In this document: positions 9,237-17,939 of the stretch, in pieces
Layout: the number at the start of each line of letters is the position of its first letter
How positions within the stretch are numbered: position 1 is the stretch's first letter
Assembly: GCA_049890115.1 (NCBI GenBank)
Contig: JBMHCC010000007.1
Coordinates: forward strand, 5,951 to 69,950
Source: UBA685 sp049890115
GTDB taxonomy: Bacteria > Pseudomonadota > Alphaproteobacteria > Puniceispirillales > Puniceispirillaceae
DNA: 64,000 nucleotides
Direction of reading: 5' to 3'
The notes under the pieces: generated by a model
Told to the model about the DNA's origin: nothing
What the model saw: only the letters and a program-made list of their open reading frames with translations
Databases searched by the model: none
Program-made: the position numbers and the translations under genes

Positions 9237-9734
9237 GTGAAACGGATAAGCACTCTGATAATCATGATGTTTTTGATTGGCGTCACGGCACCACAATTCG
9301 CCAAGGCGCAGCAAACAGCTAGTGACTATTTTGCCGCTGGTTTGGCACATTCTAATGCTGGGCAATATTTTGATGCGATACAAGATTATGATAAAGCGAT
9401 TGCTTTAGACCCTGATAATACGCTTGCCTATAATAATCGCGGAGCTGCCAAATCAGATTTAGGGCAATATTTTGATGCGATACAAGATTATGATAAAGCG
9501 ATTGCCTTAAACCCTGATGATGCGCTTGCCTATAATAATCGCGGATCTGCCAAATCAGATTTAGGGCAGTATTTTGATGCGATACAAGATTATGATAAAG
9601 CGATTGCTTTAAACCCTGATTATGCACTTGCCCTTAGTAATCGCAGCATAGTTAATCGGCTTCTTGGCAAAATATCACAGGCAGAAAATGATTGCCGCAT
9701 TGCCAAACAAATTGATAGCTCTGTTTCTTGCTAG
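9237..9734 (+). CDS. Secreted tetratricopeptide-repeat protein with near-identical tandem repeats
   Basis: Small exported protein of about 165 aa. The N-terminus is a signal peptide (KRISTLIIMMFLIGV...AKA). The mature part is built from 34-residue TPRs with the core GQYFDAIQDYDKAIAL, followed by one diverged repeat (LLGKISQAENDCRIAKQ) and a C-terminal Cys. The repeats are nearly identical at DNA level with a 102-bp period. Start: GTG at 9237 behind AGAGAGAG; a TTG at 9234 is the alternative. It lies between the MttB gene and the sox operon and ends sharing CTAG with soxG. TPRs mediate protein contacts; the partner is unknown. Confidence 0.75.
   Translation: MKRISTLIIMMFLIGVTAPQFAKAQQTASDYFAAGLAHSNAGQYFDAIQDYDKAIALDPDNTLAYNNRGAAKSDLGQYFDAIQDYDKAIALNPDDALAYNNRGSAKSDLGQYFDAIQDYDKAIALNPDYALALSNRSIVNRLLGKISQAENDCRIAKQIDSSVSC
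9360..9665 (+). repeat. Three tandem 102-bp TPR-coding units
   Basis: Units at 9360-9461, 9462-9563 and 9564-9665. Units 1 and 2 differ at about 5 of 102 positions by eye; unit 3 is nearly identical for its first two thirds and then diverges. Such DNA-level identity points to recent duplication or gene conversion within the gene. Confidence 0.9.
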
Positions 9735-10339
9735 ACCGCCAGCTGATAGCCGCAATCAAGAGCGGCATCACAAAGATAATCAACCAGATAATCAGTAAAG
9801 CTGGTGCGGCAGATAATGATAAATTCATCAGCATCTTTGCATAATATTGTGACACCAGCATGAGATAATGTGGTCTGTGCACACATGCCAGATGTGAAAT
9901 AATCTTTATGCAAATCAAGCGCACAGCCTTTTGCAAGGACAGCGCGCACAGATGGCCCTGTGAGTGACAAGCTTGTCAGTGCATCTGTGACATCATTCAC
10001 AGCAATATGATCCTTGCTGCCAGCATCTTTTATCTGACGCGCCATCGCTGTCTCTGCGCCTGCCTCTAGCAATATCATCACCTCATCAGGGCCAAGCCAA
10101 ACTGCCAACCTGTCACCAGCAGCGGTGAAATGATTATTGGATGGGTTGCTATCAAGGCCGATAATCTTGCTCACCTGCTTATGGAACTTATCAGAGCAGC
10201 GCAGATTCAGCTTGCCCTGATGGGTTAGCTCACGAAGCACCATCCCAACAGCCCCACCATTTGGGTTTGGCATGGCTTGTTTGTCTCTGCCATAAAAAGC
10301 TGACAAACCATCAATCAGTGCAGGTGCAGATTTAGCCAT
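9731..10339 (-). CDS. soxG: Sarcosine oxidase gamma subunit
   Basis: Small subunit of heterotetrameric sarcosine oxidase (about 200 aa), GcvT/YgfZ-like fold, helping to bind folate and the alpha subunit. I place the start at ATG 10339 (MAKSAPALIDGL), which overlaps the end of soxA by 8 bases as ATGGCTAA; the frame stays open further upstream inside soxA. The C-terminal half has the family pattern DALTSLSLTGPSVRAVLAKGCALDL and an RTSFTDYL end. Last gene of soxB-D-A-G. It converges on the TPR gene with a shared CTAG. Confidence 0.85.
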   Translation of the reverse strand: MAKSAPALIDGLSAFYGRDKQAMPNPNGGAVGMVLRELTHQGKLNLRCSDKFHKQVSKIIGLDSNPSNNHFTAAGDRLAVWLGPDEVMILLEAGAETAMARQIKDAGSKDHIAVNDVTDALTSLSLTGPSVRAVLAKGCALDLHKDYFTSGMCAQTTLSHAGVTILCKDADEFIIICRTSFTDYLVDYLCDAALDCGYQLAV

Positions 10340-13300
10340 TGAGACGCTCTCCTTTTGGATCATAGAACACCGTATCTGTAATAGTTGCCTCGATTGGTGC
10401 CTCGCCATCTAGCATCGGGAAATAGACGGTCTGGCCTTTGCGGGCATGACCATCTTTTAGCAACGCCATCGCAATAGATTTCTTCAGATTAGGTGAATAA
10501 TAAGATGATGTGACCTGACCAAGCATTGTCATTGGTGCTGGCTCATTTGGGTCAAGCACAGCATGCGCACCTTCTGGGATAACTTTGGATGGGTCTTTGG
10601 TGACAAGACCAACAAGCTGTTTACGCTCGCTAGATGTCATTGATTTACGTGCCAAGGCACGCTTGCCAATAAAGTCTGGTTTCACCTTTGAGACAATCCA
10701 ATCCATCCCCAAATCATGCGGCGTAACGGTGCCATCTGTTTCTTGTCCGACAATGATAAAGCCTTTTTCAGCACGCAAAACATGCATGGCCTCAGTGCCA
10801 TAAGGGGTAAGGCCATGCGGCGCACCTGCCTTTATCAGTGATGTCCATAATGCCAGCCCATAACGTGCAGGCACATTAATTTCATAAGATAGCTCACCGG
10901 TAAATGAAATGCGGAAAATACGCGCTGGCAAGCCAGCAATATTTGCCTCAATCATGCTCATAAATGGGAACGTCTCATCACTCAGATCACCATCACAACC
11001 AGCTTCCTTTAAGATGGTGCGTGCCAATGGCCCTGATAAGGTTGCCACAGACCATTGTTCTGTCACAGATGTCATATAGACTTTCAGATCTGGCCATTCT
11101 GTTTGATGCCATTCTTCTAGCCAATCAAGCACCCCAGCAGCACCGCCTGTTGTTGTTGTCATGTGGAAATGATTTTCGCCAAGACGTGTTGTGACGCCAT
11201 CATCCATTACCATGCCATCATCTTTGAGCATCAGGCCATAGCGGCATCTGCCAATCGGCAGCTTTAACCAGCTATTAGTGTAGATACGATTTAGAAACTC
11301 AGCAGCATCAGGGCCTTGAATATCAATCTTACCTAATGTTGAGGCATCCAGAAGGCCAGCTGTTTGACGCGCTGCCAGCACTTCACGTTGCACCGCCTGT
11401 TCCATGGTCTCATCATTTTGTGGGTAATACCAGGCACGCATCCATTGCCCAACATGTTCATATTCTGCGCCAGCTTGCTGATGCCAGCTATCCATTCTGG
11501 TGCGGCGGTCTGTATCAAACAGCCCCTTAATATCACGTCCAGCAATCGCACCAATGCTGGTTGGTGTATAAGGCATACGGAAGGTTGTGGTGCCGACATC
11601 TGGGATTTCATGACGAAGCGCATTTGCCAAAATACCAAGGGCATTGATATTTGACGTTTTGCCTTGGTCAGTGGCCATGCCAGTTGTCGTATAGCGTTTG
11701 ACATGTTCAACTGAATGATAGCCCTCACGAACCGCCAGCTGAATATCAGAGCCTGTGACATCATTTTGGAAATCAACAAATGCCTTGTCACCCTGACCAG
11801 CAGGCAGGCCATTGGCTATCTTCCAGGCAGCCACTGGCTGGAAAGATTGGCGCGGTGTTTCAACATCTGGTGTTGCCACCTCATCAGCTGATAATTTGGC
11901 GCGTGATAGTGCTTTTAATGCTGCTTTGCCAGCTTCACGGACAGCTTTACCAAGATCAAATGTGCCATTGGCAGCGCCAATAGATTGTTCAGCCTCATGC
12001 ACCGATGACGGCCTGAAACATAAGGTGGTCTCATCCCATTTCAGCTTGCCTCTGGCTTGTGAATGCAAGTGAACAGATGGCGTTAAACCACCTGACATCA
12101 GAACCAAATCACAATCAATATAAGAAGGCGCATCTGTGACAGAGCTGCCATCTTCGCTAACAGGGCTAACCTCAACACGGCCAACACGCAGCTTGCCAGT
12201 GGCGGTTGTCACAGCATGGCCAGCCATGATGGTAATGCCTGCTTCTCTTGCTTCTTTCACAAGCGGGCCTTTTGGCTCTGGCCTGATATCAGCAATAGCG
12301 CGGATGAAAATACCAGCTTTATGCAATGCTAAGGCAGTGCGATAAGCATCATCATTATTGGTTGTGATGACAGCGCGTCTGCCTGGTAATGCGCCATAGC
12401 GATTAACAAAATGACGTGCGGCACCTGCTAGCATCACACCTGGCAAATCATTACCTGAGAACACAAGTGGTCTTTCATGGGCACCAGTTGCCAAAATCAC
12501 TTCTGTGGCGCGAATTTTCCAAATACGCTGGCGTGGCAGATGCTCAGGGCGCTTTGCAAGATGATCAGTTACCCTTTCACAAAGGGTCAGGAAATTATGA
12601 TCCATATAGCCGAAAACAGTAGTGCGTGGCAGCATTGTCACATTCGGCATCTCTGCCAGTTTGGCCGTTATCTCATCTATCCAGTCTGTGGCTGGCTTGC
12701 CATCAATTTCTGTGTCACTTTCACCAAGGCACCAGCCACCAAATTCATTTTGTTCATCAGCAATGATAATTCGTGCGCCTGATTGCGCTGCTTGATAGGC
12801 AGCAACAAGGCCAGCAACACCGCCGCCAGCAACCAAAATTTCACAATGAGCATGATTATGTTCATAGCGATCTGGATCATTGGGGTCATCTGCGACCCTG
12901 CCAAGACCAGCAGCACGCCTAATAACATGCTCATAAGTCATCCATAAAGAGGCTGGCCACATAAATGTCTTGTAATAGAAGCCAGCTGGGAAAAAGCGTG
13001 ATAATAGCGAGTTTACCGCCCCGACATCCACTTTTAATGAAGGGAATCTGTTCTGGCTTTCAGCATAGAGGCCTTCATAAATCTCAACTTGTGTGGCACG
13101 CAGATTAGGTTCGGCAAAAGCGCCTGTGCCAACACGAACAAGTGCATTTGCTTCCTCAGAGCCAGCTGCCATAATGCCGCGTGGGCGGTGATATTTGAAT
13201 GAGCGGCCAACAAGATGGACACCATTTGCAATCAAAGCAGAGGCAAGCGTATCACCTTCAAAGCCCTGATAGCGTTTGCCATCAAAAGTGAAGTTAACTG

Positions 13301-13367
13301 TCTTTGCGCGGTTTATTCTGCCAAAATGAGGAGAGCGCATTGGGTCTTTGACTGAAAATAATCCCAT
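10332..13367 (-). CDS. soxA: Sarcosine oxidase alpha subunit
   Basis: 1011 aa large subunit of the cytosolic heterotetrameric sarcosine oxidase, which converts sarcosine, O2 and tetrahydrofolate to glycine, H2O2 and methylene-THF. Domains in order: a 2Fe-2S-ferredoxin-like NAD-side domain at about 15-100, an NAD-binding Rossmann domain starting LVAGGGVAGLVAAY near 175, a pyridine-nucleotide-disulfide-type region with ATGAHERPLVFSGNDLPGV, and C-terminal GcvT domains (about 610-1011) with TSSYYSPNLKKSIAMALL. The start overlaps the soxD stop by one base (TAATG). Confidence 0.95.
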   Translation of the reverse strand: MGLFSVKDPMRSPHFGRINRAKTVNFTFDGKRYQGFEGDTLASALIANGVHLVGRSFKYHRPRGIMAAGSEEANALVRVGTGAFAEPNLRATQVEIYEGLYAESQNRFPSLKVDVGAVNSLLSRFFPAGFYYKTFMWPASLWMTYEHVIRRAAGLGRVADDPNDPDRYEHNHAHCEILVAGGGVAGLVAAYQAAQSGARIIIADEQNEFGGWCLGESDTEIDGKPATDWIDEITAKLAEMPNVTMLPRTTVFGYMDHNFLTLCERVTDHLAKRPEHLPRQRIWKIRATEVILATGAHERPLVFSGNDLPGVMLAGAARHFVNRYGALPGRRAVITTNNDDAYRTALALHKAGIFIRAIADIRPEPKGPLVKEAREAGITIMAGHAVTTATGKLRVGRVEVSPVSEDGSSVTDAPSYIDCDLVLMSGGLTPSVHLHSQARGKLKWDETTLCFRPSSVHEAEQSIGAANGTFDLGKAVREAGKAALKALSRAKLSADEVATPDVETPRQSFQPVAAWKIANGLPAGQGDKAFVDFQNDVTGSDIQLAVREGYHSVEHVKRYTTTGMATDQGKTSNINALGILANALRHEIPDVGTTTFRMPYTPTSIGAIAGRDIKGLFDTDRRTRMDSWHQQAGAEYEHVGQWMRAWYYPQNDETMEQAVQREVLAARQTAGLLDASTLGKIDIQGPDAAEFLNRIYTNSWLKLPIGRCRYGLMLKDDGMVMDDGVTTRLGENHFHMTTTTGGAAGVLDWLEEWHQTEWPDLKVYMTSVTEQWSVATLSGPLARTILKEAGCDGDLSDETFPFMSMIEANIAGLPARIFRISFTGELSYEINVPARYGLALWTSLIKAGAPHGLTPYGTEAMHVLRAEKGFIIVGQETDGTVTPHDLGMDWIVSKVKPDFIGKRALARKSMTSSERKQLVGLVTKDPSKVIPEGAHAVLDPNEPAPMTMLGQVTSSYYSPNLKKSIAMALLKDGHARKGQTVYFPMLDGEAPIEATITDTVFYDPKGERLNG

Positions 13368-13765
13368 TATTTTGCTCCCTTAGCAGCTTTCACAGTTGCT
13401 TGTTTTTTCGCTGCTTGTTTCTTTTGCGGAAATGCAGCTTTTTCAGCTTCTGTCATGCGGCGCCAATTTTCTTCATAAGCTTGTTTGCCAGCTTTTGATT
13501 TTGGCAAGGCGCCCATAGGGTAGATTTCGATAAATTCATGGCTGACGGTATCGCGTACAGCATTAAACCAGCGCCGGCAACCAGCAGCATGACGCCACCG
13601 CTCTAGGAAAACGCCTTTCGGGTTATGGCGATAAAATAAATAATCAGCAAATTGGGCATCTGTTATGGTGTTTTCAGCTAGCGGGCGTGCGATATGAGCC
13701 TCGCCACCACAGCTAAATTCAGCTTCATCTCGGGAACCGCAATAAGGACAATCAATTAATAGCAT
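13367..13765 (-). CDS. soxD: Sarcosine oxidase delta subunit
   Basis: 132 aa zinc-binding delta subunit that joins alpha and beta. Seen: LIDCPYCGSRDEAEF with Cys6 and Cys9, and later a HAAGCRRWF segment supplying further His/Cys ligands, as in known delta subunits. The C-terminal 35 residues are Lys/Ala rich and disordered. Tight coupling: soxB ends 28 bases upstream and the soxA ATG overlaps this stop. Confidence 0.93.
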   Translation of the reverse strand: MLLIDCPYCGSRDEAEFSCGGEAHIARPLAENTITDAQFADYLFYRHNPKGVFLERWRHAAGCRRWFNAVRDTVSHEFIEIYPMGALPKSKAGKQAYEENWRRMTEAEKAAFPQKKQAAKKQATVKAAKGAK

Positions 13766-13793
13766 TTCTCAAAACTCTCGAACAAACTGGGTT

Positions 13794-15092
13794 TTAATGC
13801 GCCACACCAGCAGCACCATGTTCATCAATCAGATAACCTGTCTCAAAGCGTTTTAACGCATAAGGTTCAGCTATTTTATTTGGTCTGTCATTTGCAATCA
13901 AATCAGCAAAGACATGACCAGAACCTGGTGTTGCTTTAAAACCGCCTGTGCCCCAACCACAATTAAAATAAAGACCATCCACATCAGTCTTTGAAATAAT
14001 AGGGGAGGCATCAGGGCATGTATCAACAATCCCGCCCCAATGACGCAACATCCGCAAGCGTGATAAAACAGGGAATAGCTCAACAGCCGCTGCCAGCATA
14101 TGTTCTGGCACAGGCCAAGAGCCGCGCTGGGCATAAGAGTTATATTTATCAACACCAGCACCAAGCACCATTTCACCCTTATCAGACTGGCTGATATACA
14201 TGTGTACCGCATTCGACATAATCACAGTGTCCAAAATTGGCTTGATTGGCTCAGATACAAGTGCCTGAAGTGGACGTGAGGCAAGCGGCATCTGAATGCC
14301 TGCCATCTCTGCCATCACTGATGAATGACCAGCAACCACAACACCGACTTTGCGTGTTTTGATAAGGCCTTTGGTTGTCTCAATGCCAGTGATTTTACGA
14401 CCTTGGCGGCGCAGGCCTGTCACTTCGCAATTTTGGATGATATCAACACCTAAATCATCAGCAGCTCTTGCATAGCCCCATGCAACCGCATCATGACGTG
14501 CTGTGCCGCCGCGCTTTTGCAAAAAGCCGCCCATAACGGGATAGCGGATTGACTGGTCGATATTGATGGTTGGCACGAATTTTTTAATTTCTTCAGGTGT
14601 CATGATATCTGAATCAATGCCATTCAAGCGGATAGCATGAACACGACGTGACATATCACGTAACTCGCCCCAGCTATGCGCAATGGTCAGAACGCCGCGC
14701 TGTGAGAACATGATATTAAAATTCAAATCTTGAGCCAGCCCTTCCCAGAGCTTTAAGGCATGATCATAAATCGCAGCTGATTCATCCCACATATAATTAG
14801 AGCGGATGATTGTGGTGTTTCTGCCTGTGTTACCACCGCCAAGCCAGCCTTTTTCAATCACAGCAATATTGGTCATATTATGAACTGATGCCAGATAATA
14901 AGCTGTTGCCAAGCCATGGCCGCCGCCACCAATAATCACAGCATCATATTCAGCCTTTGGTTCAGCATGCCGCCAAGCTTGTTGCCAGTTCTGGTGATAA
15001 GACATGGCATTGCGTGCAATCGAAAAAGCGGAATAGCGTTTATTCGCTGCTGCAAGCCCTGTAATCCCGCGATCAATATTCTGGTCTGCCAT
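13794..15092 (-). CDS. soxB: Sarcosine oxidase beta subunit
   Basis: Catalytic beta subunit with non-covalent FAD and covalent FMN at the alpha/beta interface. DAO fold starting AVIIGGGGHGLATAYYL (51-67); RNTTIIRSNY at 91-100; TARHDAVAWG at 197-206 holds His200, the position of the covalent histidyl-FMN in characterised enzymes. I use ATG 15092 (MADQNIDRG) behind AAGGGCAG; a TTG at 15098 would add two residues. First gene of soxB-D-A-G. Genes often attached to sox operons elsewhere (glyA, purU, folD) are absent. Confidence 0.94.
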   Translation of the reverse strand: MADQNIDRGITGLAAANKRYSAFSIARNAMSYHQNWQQAWRHAEPKAEYDAVIIGGGGHGLATAYYLASVHNMTNIAVIEKGWLGGGNTGRNTTIIRSNYMWDESAAIYDHALKLWEGLAQDLNFNIMFSQRGVLTIAHSWGELRDMSRRVHAIRLNGIDSDIMTPEEIKKFVPTINIDQSIRYPVMGGFLQKRGGTARHDAVAWGYARAADDLGVDIIQNCEVTGLRRQGRKITGIETTKGLIKTRKVGVVVAGHSSVMAEMAGIQMPLASRPLQALVSEPIKPILDTVIMSNAVHMYISQSDKGEMVLGAGVDKYNSYAQRGSWPVPEHMLAAAVELFPVLSRLRMLRHWGGIVDTCPDASPIISKTDVDGLYFNCGWGTGGFKATPGSGHVFADLIANDRPNKIAEPYALKRFETGYLIDEHGAAGVAH

Positions 15093-15339
15093 AATCAACT
15101 CTGCCCTTAAGCTATTACGTCACAAAATCTGTTAGATATGCTAGAATTAGATCATTTTTCATCATCTATCCATAACTTGTAAACAACATGGCTGCCATCA
15201 GGCAAAAAACCTGTCTTTTGGACGACAAGCCTTGCTAATTTGGCGACATTCTATCGCGCCTGATGTAGCTGATTGCCTCTTGACCATTTAGGGGCAGGTA
15301 GAGGACACTGGCAGGAGGCCAATAAAATACTATCTCATA

Positions 15340-15372
15340 GATAGATCTGGGATAGATCTGGGATAGATCTGG
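15340..15372 (+). repeat. Triplicate of an 11-bp unit upstream of the M20 gene
   Basis: Three perfect head-to-tail copies of GATAGATCTGG at 15340-15350, 15351-15361 and 15362-15372, ending 29 bases before the M20 start. The 11-bp period is about one helical turn. It lies in the 309-bp gap between divergent soxB and the M20 gene; otherwise I see no clear element in that gap. Regulator site or slippage product cannot be told apart. Confidence 0.85.
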
Positions 15373-15401
15373 CAGTAATCTTATCAGAAAGACAAATAAG
15401 C

Positions 15402-16571
15402 ATGGCTGTTTATAATTCTATCGCACAATCACATGAATTGATGACTGGCTGGCGTCATGCGCTGCATCAGAATCCAGAGATTTGTTATGAAGAGGTCTGG
15501 ACATCTGACTTTATTGCTGAGCGCCTGACAGAGTTTGGCATCACAATCCATCGCGGTCTTGGCAAAACAGGTGTGGTTGGTGTGCTGAAAGGGCGCGGCA
15601 ATAGTCATCAAGCGATTGGTCTGCGCGCTGATATGGATGGCTTGCCAATGCAAGAGGCCAATGACTTTGCACATAAATCCAAAATTGATGGCCGTATGCA
15701 TGGCTGTGGTCATGATGGTCATATGGCGATGTTATTAGGGGCTGCCAAATATTTGTCTGAAACACGTCAATTTGACGGCACTGTCTATTTTATTTTTCAA
15801 CCTGCTGAAGAAGGCGGTGCTGGTGGCAAGGCCATGATTGATGATGGTCTGTTCCGTGATTTTGATGTTGAAACAGTTTGGGGAATGCATAACTGGCCTG
15901 GGCTGGCACAAGGTAAGATGGCAATTCATGATGGTGCTTGCATGGCTTCAGCTGATCATTTCCAGATTCACCTAACAGGCAGAGGCGGTCATGCTGCTAT
16001 GCCTCATCAGGCGCAAGACCCTATCATTGCTGGTGCCAGCCTTGTTCAGAGCTTGCAGATGATCGTATCACGTGCGACTGATCCGCTTGATGCGTCTGTT
16101 GTGTCTGTGACAGCCTTGCAAGGGGGGCATGCTTATAATGTCATCCCTGATACGCTTGAAATCAGAGGCACTGCCAGAGCCTTGCGGCCAGAGACAAGAG
16201 CTATGGTGCAAGATAGAATTTTTGAGATCACCAATCAAATCGCATCTGCGCATGGATGTGAGGCACAAATTAACTGGCATGCTGGTTATCCGCCAACCGT
16301 TAATCATCAAGCAGAAGCAGGCAGAGCAGCTATGATAGCAGCTGAAATTGTGGGTCAGGATAATGTGCTTGCTAACCCGCCAGCCTCTATGGGTGCTGAA
16401 GATTTTTCCTATATGCTAGAAGAGCGCAAAGGGGCTTATATCTGGCTTGGAGCTGGCGAGGCAGTCGCTGGTAAGATGCTTCATAATACCTCCTATGATT
16501 TTAATGATGAGATTCTGCCAGTTGGTGCCAGCTATTGGGCACGGCTTGTCGAAAGTGAATTAGCGTCCTAA
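15402..16571 (+). CDS. M20 family amidohydrolase (hippurate/N-acyl amino acid hydrolase type)
   Basis: 389 aa metal-dependent amidohydrolase, subfamily M20D, that removes acyl groups from N-acyl amino acids. Motifs: GLRADMDGLPMQE, the metal site HGCGHDGHMAML, QPAEEGGAGGKAMI (catalytic Glu), HNWPG, the dimerisation domain with GRGGHAAMPH, and ASMGAEDFSYML. Substrate not predictable; candidates include N-acetyl or hippurate-like compounds. It is divergent from soxBDAG and followed 4 bases later by a small membrane protein gene. Confidence 0.9.
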   Translation: MAVYNSIAQSHELMTGWRHALHQNPEICYEEVWTSDFIAERLTEFGITIHRGLGKTGVVGVLKGRGNSHQAIGLRADMDGLPMQEANDFAHKSKIDGRMHGCGHDGHMAMLLGAAKYLSETRQFDGTVYFIFQPAEEGGAGGKAMIDDGLFRDFDVETVWGMHNWPGLAQGKMAIHDGACMASADHFQIHLTGRGGHAAMPHQAQDPIIAGASLVQSLQMIVSRATDPLDASVVSVTALQGGHAYNVIPDTLEIRGTARALRPETRAMVQDRIFEITNQIASAHGCEAQINWHAGYPPTVNHQAEAGRAAMIAAEIVGQDNVLANPPASMGAEDFSYMLEERKGAYIWLGAGEAVAGKMLHNTSYDFNDEILPVGASYWARLVESELAS

Positions 16572-16575
16572 AGCC

Positions 16576-16827
16576 ATGTCATCATCTGTGAAATTTGTCC
16601 TTATTCTTGGTGGGTTTTTTCTAACTCTTATCGCTGTCAGCCTTGGCAGCTATTATGTCTGGCTTGATATTGGCTATGTTGCTTTGGGGTTTCATGGCTG
16701 GCTGGCAATCATTTTGGGCACGATTGGTATTCTTGGCCTTGGGGCAGGGTTGATGTGGCTTAGTTTTTATTCTCATCGCCATGGCATTGATGAGCAAGCT
16801 GCTGATCATGATGATTTGCTTGACTAA
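16576..16827 (+). CDS. Small two-helix membrane protein
   Basis: 83 aa hypothetical protein. Two hydrophobic helices (about residues 7-30 and 38-64) are separated by a short WLDIGYVALGFHGW loop and followed by an acidic tail (EQAADHDDLLD). Start ATG at 16576, 4 bases after the M20 stop, so probably co-transcribed. I do not recognise a named family. It could be an assembly or regulatory partner, but nothing shows this. Confidence 0.65.
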   Translation: MSSSVKFVLILGGFFLTLIAVSLGSYYVWLDIGYVALGFHGWLAIILGTIGILGLGAGLMWLSFYSHRHGIDEQAADHDDLLD

Positions 16828-16941
16828 ATCTGCTGATATCAGGGCCTAATAGCAATTTATCCTCGCACCACAAACAGGCCTGGCTTGTTGGCCATTATCT
16901 GAATGCCATAGCTTCTGTTTTCAACTCATCTCACCTGTTTT

Positions 16942-16967
16942 GTTCTATTTTTGTTCTTTTACTGTTC
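16942..16967 (+). promoter_or_regulatory. Tandem alphaproteobacterial LexA boxes (GTTC-N7-GTTC-N7-GTTC)
   Basis: GTTC at 16942-16945, 16953-16956 and 16964-16967, each separated by exactly 7 bases, giving two overlapping matches to the alphaproteobacterial SOS box GTTC-N7-GTTC. It lies about 125 bases upstream of imuA, whose cassette is LexA-controlled in other alphaproteobacteria. Confidence 0.85.
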
Positions 16968-16997
16968 TGTTATTGACTCATTTTGCGAATCAGATTA

Positions 16998-17012
16998 GAA
17001 CATAAAGTGAAC
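16998..17012 (-). promoter_or_regulatory. Second LexA box, opposite orientation
   Basis: GAAC at 16998-17001, 7 bases, then GAAC at 17009-17012: a perfect SOS box on the minus strand. About 80 bases before the imuA start, 31 bases from the upstream box array. Confidence 0.8.
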
Positions 17013-17090
17013 AAAAAAGAAGTGAGCAGGAAAAACAGGCGATTGCCTGCGCTTTGTTGTCTTTGATAGGCATGGCGAAAAGAGGTGAAA

Positions 17091-17915
17091 ATGGATAGAC
17101 AGCTGGTTTTTGAAAATTTGCATGCCAAATGGCATCAAAATGCCATAGTGCCATCATCTGGCCGTTTATCAATCGGATATGCGCCTTTTGATTCAGCATT
17201 AGGGGGCGGTTTGATAGAAAAGCGTGTGCATTTGGTGCGTGCCAAGATGCCGTCATCTCTTTCAACTGCTTTTACGCTTGCGATGATTGCGATGATGATA
17301 AAGCGTGGCACTTTATCTGGTCCGATTGTCTGGTGTGGGCCATTGCGTGGCGGTCATACAGGCCAGCTTTTTGGTAGTGGGCTTGCTGAAATGGGGCTGC
17401 GCACAGAGCAATTTATTTTTGTGCGTGAGCCGCATCCTTTGCGCCGTATGGCAGCTTTTGAAGAGGCGCTTGGCACATCTGGTTTGGGTGCGGTGATTAA
17501 TGAATATGGCTCGTTATCTGAAAAAACAGATTTATGGCAGCGTTCAGCACGTCGTCTGCAATTAGCATGTGAACGTGGCACAGCTGCTGGTTTTATGGTT
17601 GGTGCAGCTGGCAGGGCAAATGGATTTGAGACAGCATGGCATATTGCACCATCTTTTAATCACCATGCCAGTGAGGCTGATTGGCGTCCTGTCTGGGATG
17701 TGCATCTTGACCATGCAAGAGGAGGGTATCCAGCACAGGCCAGCCTTATGTGGGATAGGCATAAGGCCTGTCTGACAGCATTGCCATCAGATGCTAGAAC
17801 AGCATCAGGAACAACGCCTCCCTCCTTTTATGATGCCCCTTATCTGTCACAAAAGCGCATCACAAATAGGCATATATCAGATAAGCAGGCCAGCTTTTAC
17901 CATCGTGCTTCCTAA
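17091..17915 (+). CDS. imuA: ImuA, RecA/SulA-like mutagenesis accessory protein
   Basis: Accessory protein of the SOS mutasome that works with ImuB and DnaE2 in translesion synthesis. About 274 aa with a RecA-like core: SIGYAPFDSALGGGLIEKRVHLVRA resembles the RecA P-loop region but has no GKT, the usual ImuA state. A conserved RPVWDVHLDHARGGYPAQASLMWDR segment is close to the C-terminus. ATG 17091 follows AAAAGAGG; an in-frame GTG at 17085 is less likely. First gene of imuA-imuB-dnaE2 under LexA boxes. Confidence 0.85.
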   Translation: MDRQLVFENLHAKWHQNAIVPSSGRLSIGYAPFDSALGGGLIEKRVHLVRAKMPSSLSTAFTLAMIAMMIKRGTLSGPIVWCGPLRGGHTGQLFGSGLAEMGLRTEQFIFVREPHPLRRMAAFEEALGTSGLGAVINEYGSLSEKTDLWQRSARRLQLACERGTAAGFMVGAAGRANGFETAWHIAPSFNHHASEADWRPVWDVHLDHARGGYPAQASLMWDRHKACLTALPSDARTASGTTPPSFYDAPYLSQKRITNRHISDKQASFYHRAS

Positions 17916-17939
17916 AGATGAGCTCTTAGGTGGTTTATT

